From Carya illinoinensis (Eukaryota > Streptophyta > Magnoliopsida > Fagales > Juglandaceae), in the NCBI RefSeq assembly GCF_018687715.1, contig NC_056753.1, positions 15,006,001 through 15,070,000 on the forward strand: DNA of 64,000 bases. The letters run 5' to 3'. Made by a program: the position numbers and the translations under genes. The stretch's first letter is position 1. Each line of letters opens with the position of its first letter. The notes under the pieces are model-generated. The model was given only the letters and a program-made list of their open reading frames with translations, searched no databases and was not told where the DNA came from. Positions 48,457 to 60,290 of this stretch are shown here, piece after piece.

Positions 48457-48748
48457 CTGGCTATTGCTAAGGTGATACAGAAATGATCCTCCATATGTCT
48501 TTTGATCTAAGGGCCATCCTAAAGTATGAAGCACAGCACCAGGGTTGTGTTTTCCCTTCTCAATCTCCCAGACCTGAGCATGAGAAAGCTTTGAAACTTG
48601 GGCTCAAGCTACATAGATGTTCTTTTATGCATTAATTGGGTGAAAACTAAGGAAATTCTTCTCTTCCAAGACCCAGTGAGTGAGATTTAATCAACTACCA
48701 GGTTGCAACTTTGAATGCAGCTTGCCTAAAAGAAATGTTCAAAGGGAA

Positions 48749-49223
48749 TTTTTTTTTTTTTTTTTTTTTGATAAGTAAAATATTGAGAGTAAATAGGCAT
48801 AGCGCAAGTACACAGGAGGTATACAAACAGCAACATCTAGTTACAAAAATCAGGAGCTAGAGAGTGACACAAAAAACTCATTAAAGAAAGCTCCATTAAA
48901 ACACAAGATGAAGCTCAAAGAAATAAAGTACGGAAAAACAAACTTCTAAGCTCATCTAGAGAATGCTCCTTATCTTCGAAGGGAGGATCCTAAAACAGTG
49001 CCATTCAAGGGTCTATGCAATCTTTAAGAAGAATGATCAATGTTGCATGAAAGTAAAATTGGTGAAAAATACACTTGACACATTGCACTAGGGTACCCAA
49101 AGTCACTTTTGAGGGAGCAATGTTCCAAAAGTGGTAGTTTGGATACCACAGCGCAAAAGGAGTGATAGGTTGAGCGTGCATTTCTGCCATAAAATTGCAA
49201 AAGAATATGCATTGCTATCGCCT
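48749..49223 (-). mobile_element. Poly(A)-tailed LINE-like retroposon in ETFQO intron 7
   Basis: A T run (48749-48769) followed by GATAAGTAAAATATTGAGAG is the complement of a 3' end CTCTCAATATTTTACTTATC plus poly(A), a common plant LINE tail. A candidate target duplication AAAGGGA flanks it (48741-48747 and 49224-49230). The interior has no clear RT motif, so the family is uncertain. Confidence 0.55.
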
Positions 49224-51193
49224 AAAGGGAGAAATACTAAAAAGAGGTGCTACCAACTAAGCATAAAGACGCAAATAGCCAAAAATTTTACAACCTTATA
49301 TACAAATGTCAACACACAATAGGATGTAAACCACTAAAATTAAAGAAAGTATATAAGATACACCCTGTAGTAAGTAGATATGAAATGACAAGAACAAAAC
49401 TCATTATAGGTACCACTAATGTTAAAACCAGTTTACCTCTTTAATTCCTAAAGCATAAGTCTGATGTTGAGCATGCACTCTCTCTCTCAAGTTGTATTTT
49501 TTCATTATTTTCTGCCAGGTTAAACAAAGTGATGTCACAATAAAGTTTGACCAGCAAAGTCCAGAATTCTAGAGACCATTACACCCTATTGAAGCATATA
49601 AATAAAAAAATAAATCTGTAAACCTCCGATAATGATCCTCGACAACCCTCAGCTAGAAGCGTTATTTGCCCTGCATAGTGCTCTCACAGTTTTATATTAG
49701 TTTGTACACAAAAATAAAAAAACCATTAAGAAGATAATTCCTAACGAAATATCTGTCTGTTCTTCTCAAGCCTATATGTGGCTATATATGAATATATCAG
49801 GGTCTAACTACAAACGTGCGCATAATGAATCTGAAACCATTTCTATGCATGTATGCAAGTATTCTTTAACACAGTTAATAATTTTCTTTTAAGGCGGGTG
49901 GAAGAACCCAAGTATTGAAACTTCCTAGTACCCAATTAATCAATGTTTATGTACTCCAAAACTATAAGTGGCTGCCGAATGCAAAAGTAGAAGTGTGTGT
50001 TGGTCAAGAAGGCTTATGGCAAACAAACTTGCTAGTAGAACAAGAGCATGCAGAATAGCTCCTCACCAAAGAACTCGCATCAAGCATTGACTAAAAAGCA
50101 ATCACGCTTGGTGATGGTAATTGAAATAATCGTGTCTGTAAAAAAATTGTTAAAAGGTTTTTGCCGCAACCACCTGTTCTTTGTTTGTTTGGAATATATA
50201 TTTTTAGAAACAAGCAAAACTAAAAGATCGTGCAGATAATACTGTGACTAACTGTCATGAAGGTATCGAAAAGAAATCAATGATCACACATAAGAAAATA
50301 GTGACTGAAATCCAGGAGCTGCTTGAAATCTGCTTACCAAAGATCTAGTAACCTAAATAAAAAAACTCAGCTCTGGTACACAATCATTCAAAACATCATT
50401 CCACCTTCCATGAGGCAGTATCCAAAGATAAAAAACCTTTATGGACCGGAGGTTTTAGAGCAAAATCAGGCTGTGATTATAACCACATTCCAGGGAGAAG
50501 GTGGACAGTAGAAGTATTGTCATGTCATAGCATTAATCCATGTCGAAGACATTACCAATTGAAATGGTAAATACTGTACATTTAAATATAATTGATATTA
50601 CCATTTACTGAAAAGTATGTTTCACCCATATCTATATACAACTCCACCAAAGTTTCACTTTATAATGAAAAAATTATCCAAAAATCATACCTGAAACATC
50701 TAATCAATATATAAGCATGCTAAAACATATTAATCTTCCACTTAGTGGACTGTCATGTATTTTAGTTTTCTCCATTCCTGTACCAAATGCTTCCCATGTA
50801 CAGTGTCATCTATTTAACTTAATACCCATAATTTCCCTACCAAACATAACGGAAAAGCTGGAAACCTTGTTCAATAAAAAAAAACCATAGCATGTATAGG
50901 AGCTGGCATTTAATGCTGGTCCCACCTAAGACTCTTACAAACAGTCCTATCCTTCACTATTCATAGCATATAGTGCCTGGTCTCCTCAAATGAACACAGG
51001 ATACTGACCAGCATTTCAGTTACTCAGTTTTTTAAAAGAAGAAACAGTATTTCAGTTATATGACAAGGTCAAAAATGGCAAGACCAACGTCTAGTGACAG
51101 CATGCCATATATGTGGAAGATGGCATTTTGTGTTTGTGTGCCTCTCCATGCTTAAAGATTTTCTATTTTGTGTTTGTGTGCGTGCTTGTGTGC

Positions 51194-51195
<2 letters not shown>

Positions 51196-51277
<82 letters not shown>
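51196..51277. repeat. (GA)41 microsatellite at an exon-intron border
   Basis: Forty-one uninterrupted GA units on the plus strand, beginning three bases beyond the end of ETFQO exon 5. On the gene strand it is a (TC)41 pyrimidine tract at the very start of intron 5. Confidence 0.93.
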
Positions 51278-51281
<4 letters not shown>

Positions 51282-51968
51282 TTTTAATTCCACGCCATGT
51301 TGAAAAGTGTCCTTCTTTGAACCATCTTTGGCAACTCCCATATCATTAGTTGCAATGCCAATAACCTTGTTGTTTGCATCATATAATATCTGACCCATTA
51401 CATAGCTTCAATTACAACTGTCCAGTAGCATGGTGAGTGTGGTAAAAAGAGAGCAAAAATAGGAGTACCTCACTAAAAGCAAAACCAGGATATATTTCTA
51501 CCCCCAATTCTTCAGCTTTCATCCCCATCTAACGTACTAACAGACTTAAACTACATCAGAGGGCCAAAACAGAGCTTGTTCAGAAAATTTAAATCATTTA
51601 ATGTGAAAAGAAGGATTCCCAATGGAACATACGAAAGATGAAAGGAACTTGAGGTCAACAAAGATATAAAGCCCAATTTTAGATATCTATAAGTCAAACT
51701 AGTAGTTCAAAGATCCCATTCCAGTCTTCTTTCTAATTGTCTACTTGAGCAAAATACTAAGGCACCGACAAGACTCTGCCAAGTCCACTACAAACCAGCT
51801 AATAAACATAAGTCAAGGGTCATAATGGTCACAGTGAGACACAATAAGCATATAACAGAATCTCCCAGAACCATTTCCAGGTAGATTTCAGTTACATTTT
51901 GCGGTGACTTAATTCAGAGCTCAAGTTCCGAGAGAATTGCACAGAACAAAAAAATCAAGTGAAATAAT

Positions 51969-52161
51969 TTTTTGACGAATCACAGGGGTGCATAGGCCCT
52001 CGGGAAGGAGTTTCCTACAAGTGCAACTCGGGTAATTTGAGGGGAAAACCCCAAGTCCAATGGCCCCTAGAGATTGTTTGCACCCAAGGGGATTTGAACC
52101 TTAGACCTGGGGGAGCATACCCCCAAGCCCAAGGCCTTTACCACTTGAGTCAAAGGGTTAA
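51969..52161 (-). mobile_element. tRNA-derived SINE in ETFQO intron 3
   Basis: On the minus strand it begins with a tRNA-like head: an A-box-like TGACTCAAGTGG and a B box GGTTCAAATCC, followed by a tail with GGGTTTTCCCC, AACTCCTTCCCGAGGGCC and TGCACCCC. It is flanked by a 15-base target duplication with one difference, ATCAAGTGAAATAAT (51954-51968) and ATCAAATGAAATAAT (52162-52176). The head is not a functional tRNA because the acceptor stem is missing. Confidence 0.88.
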
Positions 52162-53744
52162 ATCAAATGAAATAATAATGATGCAATATGAATGTGAGGT
52201 TCTCTCTTTTATGTTTACAAAATAATTTTAACCAGCCAAAAGAATACTGTGTTCGGCTTAAAACAAATGTTTCTAAATAACTGCCCCATGCATTATACAA
52301 GCACATTATATAACAACCTTATAACATAGTTCCCTTTGTTATTAAAAGGACAAGGAAGTGAAATTGCACGATTCTTTGTAAGATACCAAAACTTGTCAGA
52401 AGAACTGGGACATTTATGGGTACCTGCAGGTAAATTTGGTAGTGAACATAGATTAAAATTAAATAGAAGAAAAAGTGAAGTAAATTTAAACATTACTTCA
52501 GCCAATGATTTGTTCCCTGTGCTTAATTATTAGCAGATAAACCACTTTCCTTCCTCATTTAATCATTTTACCTATTTCTGTGCAGAACCAGAGTAAATGA
52601 CGAAAACATACAGGTATAGGATAACACTTCTGAACTGGATCAAAATGGAGCTATAAATAGAGCAGATTATATAACAGTAACTTTTTTCCAAAATTTACAC
52701 ATAAACACAAGACTTTAAATATTATTGTAGAAATATATTTTTTTCTGGATATATATTATTATGAGGAAGACTTTGGCATTGACATTTGCAATGGAGTTCA
52801 GAACATGAAAAGAGGATATTACCTTTTTTCTTAATTTTTTCAGTTTTCCCTTCCAAATGATAGCATAAAAAGGCTAACCATAATCCAGCACATGGAGAGT
52901 GGAACCCCGGGACACCATCTTTCATAGGAGGAGAACGGCCATTGGATCATATTTCATTGTTTCAAACCATATAGCTTTCCACATGAAAAAGCACTTTTTT
53001 TTTTGGTTCAATGGGCCTACATAGATGATATAACAAATCCCATGGTGGTAACATGAGCAATAGTTGGTATACAGCAGATTGGCCCTATCTCCCTAAAGTA
53101 AATTCAGTGAGTTGCTATGCAAAACCTATGTTTTAAAAGACTGATACAGCCATCAATATACAAAAAGGGAAAAAACAAGTTGAAGTAAAACTAGAGAGAA
53201 AAGAAAGGGGTACCTCTTCTTGTTTCCACTGTGGGAAAAGTTCATCTAGTGCCTGGGGTTCAAAAACATTCCCAGAAAGGATGTGAGCGCCTAGTATAAC
53301 ATGGAAATGAAAAATGCTGTGAGCAAGGATTGTTTAATGGCATTGACCTCATAAGAAAGATGAACAAGTCACTGTTGAAGCATTGGAAAGAAGAGATTCT
53401 GATTAAACTCATTTATGCATCATGCATTAGTTATGCTGTCATACTTCATGAGGTTCAGAAGTTAACAGAAAAAAAAAACGACAAACTCTAATTTATAACC
53501 ACATATTTATAAGAAAAACTGTCTGATCTATGTGAGAAACAACCTAAAAGACAAAAGCTTTCTTTGTCAGGCAATGCATTCTATCAATGAATCTCTTCTA
53601 AATCATTGTCTAGAATGCATCTATTTTTAGCTTCATTTTTATCTACATATAAACTTTGCAAATCTTACAGCATTAACAGCTTTGCTCTGTATCCCTCTTC
53701 AATGCATGAAAATCCAGTATATTCAGGATATAATTCACATAATT

Positions 53745-53975
53745 AAATCTCTCTTCCCATTAGTTTAAGCTTTTTGACAAATAGTTATTTCACATAGTAT
53801 CAGAGTCAAGTTCTAAGTTTGAACCTTAACTCTACAATTTATCTCTTTAATTAAAGATTTCACGTGTTGGGCCCATACGCGATAGAGAGTATGAAGGGTA
53901 TGTTTATATAATTAAATCTACTTCTTCCCATCACATTAACCTTTTAGGACGACAAGTGGTGATTTCACACTATCA
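53745..53975. repeat. SINE-like dispersed repeat with internal direct repeats
   Basis: It contains TAGTATCAGAGTCAAGTTC and TTTGAACCTTAACTC, resembling a tRNA-like region, and two direct copies of a segment with ATAATTAAATCT ... CTTCCCAT ... TTTTTGACAAAT / TTTTAGGACGACAA. It is in the ETFQO intron 1. Classification is tentative. Confidence 0.45.
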
Positions 53976-56259
53976 ACGTTCTTAGATTACAAGACAATAA
54001 ACTGATAATCAGACCAATCACAAATGGTGCGGTAGGGATCTTGAACAGTGAAGGCTAAGATGGCAACTCGCACACCGGAAGCAGATGTAAATTAGAGCCA
54101 GCACCCTAACATGAGATGCAAGTGACACGTGACAGTAAGGTTTCCTCCGAGATACCAAATAGTATTTGAACCACATCCTTTTCCTTTTGTACTGTTGGAT
54201 AGCATTAGAGCACAATCCAAAGATACACAAAGAGACTAATGATTCAAATCACGAAAGAACATTCTGAATAATATGAAAATCGGGTGAAGGAAAGAAGAGG
54301 AAAAAATGAACTCATTCAAAGTTTTTTTGACAACTTAATCAAAATGCTTTAAACTGCTACGTTCCATTAACTTATATATTTCCATTTTCCGAACAAGGTG
54401 ACTAACTAGATGAGATAACTGAGGCTAAACAAAGCCAACCCATTCAAAGCCAATCAAAGTGAGGTGTAAAATACCTACTTCAGGACCCTTTTCAACTACA
54501 CACAAAGAAAAATCAACACCCTTTTCAGAGCACATTTGCTTCAAAAGTATAGCCGCTGATAACCCGGCCGGTCCTGCCCCAACAATAACAACATCGTACT
54601 CCATAGACTCCCGGTCCGATTCACTACTGAAGCTCCTCAATCGACCCACAGAACCTTGAACACTCAAAAAACCACCTCCATTTCTCTCAAATATCCTCAA
54701 ATTGGCAGAATTCAGCCAATATCCACAGGAGAAAACCGTGCGAAACCCAATCTGGGAGCTGAAGGAACCGAAATTTCGCTCCAAACGGTGAAAGAACGAA
54801 TGCCCATTTGGAGGCCTGGTTAGATTTGCCAAACTGGAATGGTTTATAAGAGACTCCGACGGGTTTGCAGAGATACAAGACGTGGATTGAGGGGAAGAAG
54901 ATGGCCTCGTTGAATTGCAAAGATGCGTCTGCAAGTAACTGGATGTGTAGGAGAACGAGGAGTTTGGCTTTCGTAGAGAGCTGGATTTGGAGGGAGATTG
55001 AGAGAAGCCTAAGCATGGTTGTGAGAAGCACTGGGAGAAATCAGTCATTGGCAATCTGTCCAGAGCTTGTTCTATCATGCATGTTCAAATGATACGAACA
55101 ACGATACGAGTGTGTTTGGAGGGGACCGGTTGTAATTGTGAGTACGTTACGTAATTATTTAGCTGCCTGTAATTGATTCAAATTTGCGATCGAAATCTCT
55201 ATTTAAAAAAAGAAAGATAACTAAATTTTGGATTAGTTATACAAATTATTTTATTAATATCTTTTAATCATTATAATTTTTTCAAACTCTCTCATAAAAT
55301 ATAATAAATAATTTAACTTTTTTAAATCTCAAAATAAAAATAATATTAAAAAATTATATTATAATAAGATTTTAATCAACTTCCAACTTTGATTTCATAT
55401 TATCTCATTTTTTTAACCAAATGAGTCTAAATAGCACTTAGAATAACTTTGTCCAATTTCATGGCTAGTATCCTCTCCTGCTTTATTTCTTGATAAATTT
55501 TCTGCAAAACTATTTAGAGGAGAGGTAGATGGGTTCGAGGGGTGCAAACCAGAGACGGTAGGGCTAAGGTTTCAAAAGGGAACTTGAAATGAGTCTAAGA
55601 GAATGAAATGAGTTGAGGGAAGTGAAATGAGTCAAGCAAAGTAAAGATTGAGGGAAGTGAGGGATAAATCTCAAGGGTTCAATACGACGCCATTTTGAAT
55701 CAAAACTAGTGTTTTTAAAAAAGCAACCGATTACAACAAATTGGGTTAAAAATCAAATCCGTAACGGGATCTGGGCAGGTACGTAATTTTTTTTACCCTC
55801 CCGGATCCACTCGAACTTCAAATTTCAGACCGGACCCAAAAAAAAAAAAAAAAATCCGACCTAGTTCTACACCCTTAGCAATACTAAGGCTTTTCTTGCC
55901 AAGACACTTCCCGAGCTTGTCAGTGTTTTTTATTATAGTTGCTTCACTTATTCAATCTAAATCCTTGATAATAACTCTTTGCAGATGTCTTCATAATGAG
56001 TAGTGTGTATTGTGAGGTTAACTGATTTTAACAATGAAGTTTTACAATAAAGATTGTGTTTATAGTTTACAGTTTGTTAAATACTATGAGCAAGGAGCAT
56101 TGAGGAGGAATATAATTGCGCTTACATATAAGAATTCCTTCTCGTGGAAGTTGAAGTTTTGTGACTCTCGGTTTGAGAAATCCAATGGTTTGAGAAATCC
56201 AATGGTGTAAGAAGAGTTCACAAGTTTTGTTACTTATAAAAAAAATACTTTACATGTTT

Positions 56260-56585
56260 TATTCACGACGCTTATAAGTGGCTGGAAATAATATTTCTTG
56301 GCGGTAAAAAATCACCAAAAAAGGTAGCACTTTGTCCTAGTGAAAATGAACATGGTTATCTATTTTCTCCTACGAGATTTCTGTCTCTTCCAAGTGAGCT
56401 CCTTCGTCGGAAAAATTCTATTATTTCTACTATTCCACAAGCTCACCAGAAATAGACTGTTTGCGCGCAACAATTGCAACTACGTTGCACCGATCATTTT
56501 ATAGCTGGAAATGTTCTTTTATGACTAACTTTATGTTTTTTTCCGGCTACTTCTTGTTGCCAGGAAAAAAAATTTTCTTGTAGTG
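56260..56585. mobile_element. CACTA-like non-autonomous element remnant (block C)
   Basis: The right end TTTTCTTGTAGTG (56573-56585) is the complement of the CACTACAAGAAAA terminus. The interior matches the block B copy. The left end is not resolved. Confidence 0.5.
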
Positions 56586-56787
56586 TGAAAATCATAGATG
56601 TTGTGACCAATAAGCTAGTAGTCTAGCCCAATTCTCTAAATGAAAAAATTGAAAAAGTAAGGCCTCGTTTGGATTGCAAGGTAGTCTCATTTCATTTGAT
56701 CTTAATATCCAAACACCACAAATAAAAATATTTTTTAATTTCTAAATTGTCAACTTTTTCATTTAATCATTATCTAATCATTACAAC

Positions 56788-57336
56788 TGTCACGGACTTC
56801 TTTCACCTCTCTATACTTTGCTGATCACTTGAGGCAAGAATGCTTGAGGGGCCTGAAGTGCTAAGAAGCACCTCCCATGCCTAAGTCAGTGTATGCTTAA
56901 GAATAAGAGAGATAGAAAGTTGGAGAGAATGAATCTCCCAAATTGTACCTGTATCGAGGCTTTTATACTCTTATTGTCTAGTGGAGCTTTGTTCTTCCTA
57001 TGCCTGGAGTGTCTCTCTTGTTCTAGACAACATGCCGTCGCATTTAATGTGGCATCCTCTACCAAGGTATTTCGATGCACGCTGAGGCTTTGTGTCTGGA
57101 GGTGGCATCCAATCGCATTTAATGCAATACTCCCTATCGAGGGGCTCTCAACCCATTCGACCCTTCATGTCTAGGGGCGGTGTCGCTTTGCACTTAATGC
57201 GGTGCTCCCTATCAGAGATCTCAACCCAGGCTAGCTCGAGACTTCTCTTGCTGTATGGTGAGCTTTTCGACATTGGGCTCTTAACTCTAATAATCGGACT
57301 AGGTCCAACCTGCCTAGGAACAAATGTGTTCTTCTA
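56788..57336. mobile_element. Solo LTR (block C), empty for the hAT element
   Basis: It starts TGTCACGGAC and ends GTTCTTCTA, flanked by a perfect ACAAC duplication (56783-56787 and 57337-57341). It contains the single ATCCAATC empty site at 57107-57114 and lacks a block of several dozen bases (near 57223) present in the block B copy. Confidence 0.8.
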
Positions 57337-57889
57337 ACAACTTTTTCTAACTTTTAAACAAAAAACATTAAAAACAATTCAATTTTTTTCAAATTCTAAA
57401 ATAAAAAATTATATGAAAAAATGATATTCAAACAATAATTTAATTTATAATATTTTTATTTAACCATTTCTTTCATTTTTCAAAACTTCATACAACATCT
57501 TAACTGAAATCATTTCACTACTATTTAAAAATTATTTTACTGCTATTCATAAATTTCTCACCTCATCTCATCTCAATATCTTAATAAGGCTAAAAATAGA
57601 TACGTGATTTCCCTTAAATATGTATCTCTCTCTTTTTCTCTTTCTCAAGAGATTGTATAAATCATTTATTTGGGAAATACATGTATATCTTAAATTGTTA
57701 TTTAGGGACAAATGATAATTGGTCAAAACATTACGTGTTTCATGCCACACTAACTATTACTTTTACAAGCCTTTAGTGACACATAAACGACTTGACTTTG
57801 CGACATCAACAATTACCAATTATTTTCACAAGCCTTTAATGTCACATAAACGACTTGACTTGTAAGGTGAGGTATTTTTAACTCTTTAT

Positions 57890-57905
57890 TAGCGCCCACA
57901 CACAG

Positions 57906-57950
<45 letters not shown>
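57890..57950. repeat. (CA)n(TA)n microsatellite
   Basis: An alternating CA tract passes directly into an alternating TA tract of about 24 bases ending at the Helitron terminus. Confidence 0.9.
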
Positions 57951-57951
<1 letters not shown>

Positions 57952-58501
57952 TAGGTGAAAGTAACGTGCAATGCACGTTTTCTTAGTTTATATTTAATTT
58001 TGTTGTTAAGAACTAATTTTTTATTAATAAAGATGTGATGTTTTTGGCTTTTGATTAATTAAATAACATCGCCTATAGTTTTATGAAAACTGTTTGAGAT
58101 AATTTTGATTATAGGATGACGATCCAACATTTTCCTCATCTTGCATTGCTTCAATAGAGAGGATATTAAAATGCCTATATTTTTCTCCTTCAGTTTTTTT
58201 CGATCTACATAAACTTAAAATCTTCCAAATTTTTTTTGATAATTTCTTTGCAACGCTTTTAACATTTGGTCGATGTTCCTATAAAATAAATTTTGAATAG
58301 CTTTACATAATTAATAAAAACCCATTTTTTTAATTAACTCATTATAATCAAACTAAACTTTTGAATAAAAATTTAAAAGATACCTCTCCAGCATGTTCCA
58401 TCAACTCAAGTACTACTAAACAACCAAGTGCCTGTTCTGCTACTTCACCAAACATAGTAGCAGCTAGCTTCCCAGTATTATCATCCAGTTCAACATATGT
58501 C
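57951..58501 (-). mobile_element. Helitron 3' terminus with replication-protein-A-like fragment
   Basis: On the minus strand the element ends CTAA followed by host T, fitting the Helitron CTRR-T rule. Twelve bases before the end is a perfect hairpin AACGTGCA-A-TGCACGTT (57963-57979). Just upstream lies an RPA-like coding fragment, an accessory gene known from plant Helitrons. The 5' TC end was not found; sequence beyond about 58620 may be another insertion. Confidence 0.72.
58081..58501 (-). pseudogene. Replication protein A large-subunit-like, C-terminal fragment
   Basis: Two minus-strand exons. The first (58501-58384) follows a TTAG acceptor and reads TYVELDDNTGKLAATMFGEV, AEQALGCLVVLELM, the C-terminal OB-fold pattern of plant RPA70-like proteins (DxTGxxxxxxFgexae). 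It ends at a GTATCT donor. The second (58278-58081) starts after a TATAG acceptor with EHRPNVKSVAKKLSKKIWK and runs to a TAA after QNYLKQFS. The DNA-binding OB folds further upstream are missing here. Host RPA is an alternative origin, but the adjacent Helitron end favours a Helitron-borne copy. Confidence 0.6.
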
Positions 58502-59613
58502 CTAACACTTTAAATGGATTGAATATATTAATTTCAATTTGAATAGTATTAAATTCTAAATTAAATCATACATCAATTTTAAATTAAAATTGTAAGATAC
58601 ATACCGTGGTTTTCAAACTCCTTAACTTTTGAATACACGTTTTGAATACACTTAGGTTTCATCCTTATCACTATATCAATATCAGTTTTTAGTATTGTAA
58701 ATAATATAATTTCTAACATGCTTGTGATATCTCGTATTTTTATGTATTTTAATTAAATAATTATTTTATTTATTAGTAATATTGGTTCTCTTGTTTTAAA
58801 TTTAACGTGGTTTTCGTTATATTATTTTGTGATTACTTAGTTATAAAATTAATTTTGAAGTGCTTTCTTGATATTAATTATTGTTTTGTATTTAAATTGC
58901 TCTCTATTTTGATTTATTTCATTGTTGGGTTTTATTGTTTTATTTTATTAATTTTTAGTTAGATGAGACAAGGTTTTAATAAAAAATATATATGATTTTT
59001 TACAAAAAGAAAAAAATATAATTAATGCATTAAAAAAAGTAAATTTTAGGAAATATCTTTGGATAATCATAAGGTAATGAAATATAATGATTACATGTTT
59101 TGAGAGTACATCAAGATACCCACAAGATTATTCAATTTTGCAGAATTTGAATACTATCTGTTGTTCCAAGTCTCAACAACTTACTACAAAAAATAAATAG
59201 TAAGCAGTGGCCCATATATCCAAGCATTCAAGTTGGTGAAGCTGAACACTATCACAGTCCATAACAAACAAGCATGGTTTTACAAGTGTATAACAAGAAA
59301 ACCAGCGTCCAAAAAATAAAAGGCAAGATTAAGGCTATCAATGGTGTAGTAAAGAAGTCCCATGTAAGCATTCTCACTATATCTTGCCCAATTCGGGAAT
59401 AACCTTTAAATGATAGAAGCAATATTTCAAGTTAACAAGGTTTTCATTTCTGCAACTCTAGCCCAGCTTTTCTTACAACATTCACAACGGTACCAGGGTA
59501 CATGACTTGGACAATATCCAAAGATACACATCATCCGCCAATGGACAAGTTCACATGACACAACCAACAAGACCCCCCCTCCTTTTCCCGAGTCCTCACC
59601 TCGTTGTTATCTA
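58502..59613. other. Unassigned region between Helitron and fourth repeat copy
   Basis: No gene is seen. A TGTGATATCTCGTATTTTTA at about 58733 resembles the start of the gypsy LTR at 19087 (TGTGATACCCC then ATTTTTACG) and may be an LTR fragment. The following sequence (about 59100-59600) is non-repetitive-looking but without long frames. Confidence 0.35.
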
Positions 59614-60290
59614 CAAAAAAGATAACTAAATTTTGGATTAGTTATACAAATTATTTTATTAATATCATTTAATCATTATAATTTTTTCAAACTCTCTCAT
59701 AAAATATAATAAATAATTTAACTTTTTCAAATCTCAAAATAAAAATAATATTAAAAAATTATATTATAATAATATTTTAATCAACTTCCAACTTTGATCT
59801 CATATTATCTCATTTTTTTAACCAAATGAGTCTAAATAGCACTTAAAATAACTTTGTCCAATTTCATGGCTAGTATCCTCTACTGCTTTATTTCTTGATA
59901 AATTTTCTGCAAAACTATTCAGAGGAGAGGTAGATGGGTTCGAGGGGTGCAAACCAGAGACGATAGGGCTAAGGTTTCAGAAATGGACTTGAAATGAGTC
60001 TAAGAGAATGAAATGAGTTGAGGGAAGTGAAATGAGTCGAGAGAAGTAAAGATTGAGGGAAGTGAGGGATAAATCTCAGGGGTTCAATACGACACCGTTT
60101 TGAATCAAAACCAATGTTTTTAAAAAAGCAACCGATTACAACAAATTGGTTTAAAAATCAAATCTGTAACGGGATCTGGGCAGGTACGTAATTTTTTTTA
60201 CCCGCCCGAATCCACTTGGATTTCAGATTTCAGACCGGCCCCAAAAAAAAAAAAAAAAGAAATCCGGCCTAGTTCTACACCCTTAGCAAT
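59614..60290. repeat. Fourth partial copy of the duplicated repeat block
   Basis: It matches 55210-55890 closely and 30130-30790 less closely, from GATAACTAAATTTTGGATTA through the hAT-like segment to CTACACCCTTAGCAATAC. It indicates that this part also spreads as a separate repeat. Confidence 0.82.

Larger units (their letters stand above)
48457..55078 (-). pseudogene. ETFQO: Electron-transfer-flavoprotein:ubiquinone oxidoreductase (ETFQO), 3' part missing
   Basis: Eight exons on the minus strand: 55078-54475, 53290-53214, 52423-52318, 51550-51469, 51389-51281, 49670-49624, 49511-49437, 48573-48457. ETFQO is an inner mitochondrial membrane enzyme passing electrons from ETF to ubiquinone. 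Exon 1 has a Ser/Arg-rich presequence then the FAD motif DVVIVGAGPAGLSAA and CVVEKGPEVG; later HILSGNVFEP, DELFPQWKQEE, KFWYLTKNRAISLP, KAEELGVEIYPGF, ILYDANNKVIGIATNDMG, LLAEGCRGSLSE, HAQHQTYALGIKEVWEI and NPGAVLHTLGWPLD. All phases join. Lesions: one base lost in exon 3 (before SSDKFW) and Trp-to-TAG in exon 4. Exon 5 is followed by GC and (TC)41 instead of a GT donor. The quinone-binding and [4Fe-4S] C-terminal exons are absent. The start could be 55078 or ATG 55048. Confidence 0.88.
55160..57950. repeat. Segmental duplication block C (partner 30088-33960)
   Basis: It matches the left part of block B in order: A/T-rich MITE, hAT-like segment, CACTA-like remnant, MITE with solo LTR, and the GACACATAAACGACTTG flank. 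It lacks the 699-base hAT element. It ends in a (CA)n(TA)n tract where a Helitron terminus begins, so it does not reach an RLP gene. Confidence 0.85.

Noticed and set aside
51069..51398. Frame with a long Ser-Leu repeat and plus-strand Arg-Glu repeat
   Set aside because: Only the ETFQO exon part is genuine; the repeats are the (GA)41 microsatellite read in frame.
52060..52160. Possible tRNA gene with B box GGTTCAAATCC
   Set aside because: There is no closing acceptor stem, and the sequence continues into a SINE body with a 15-base target duplication.
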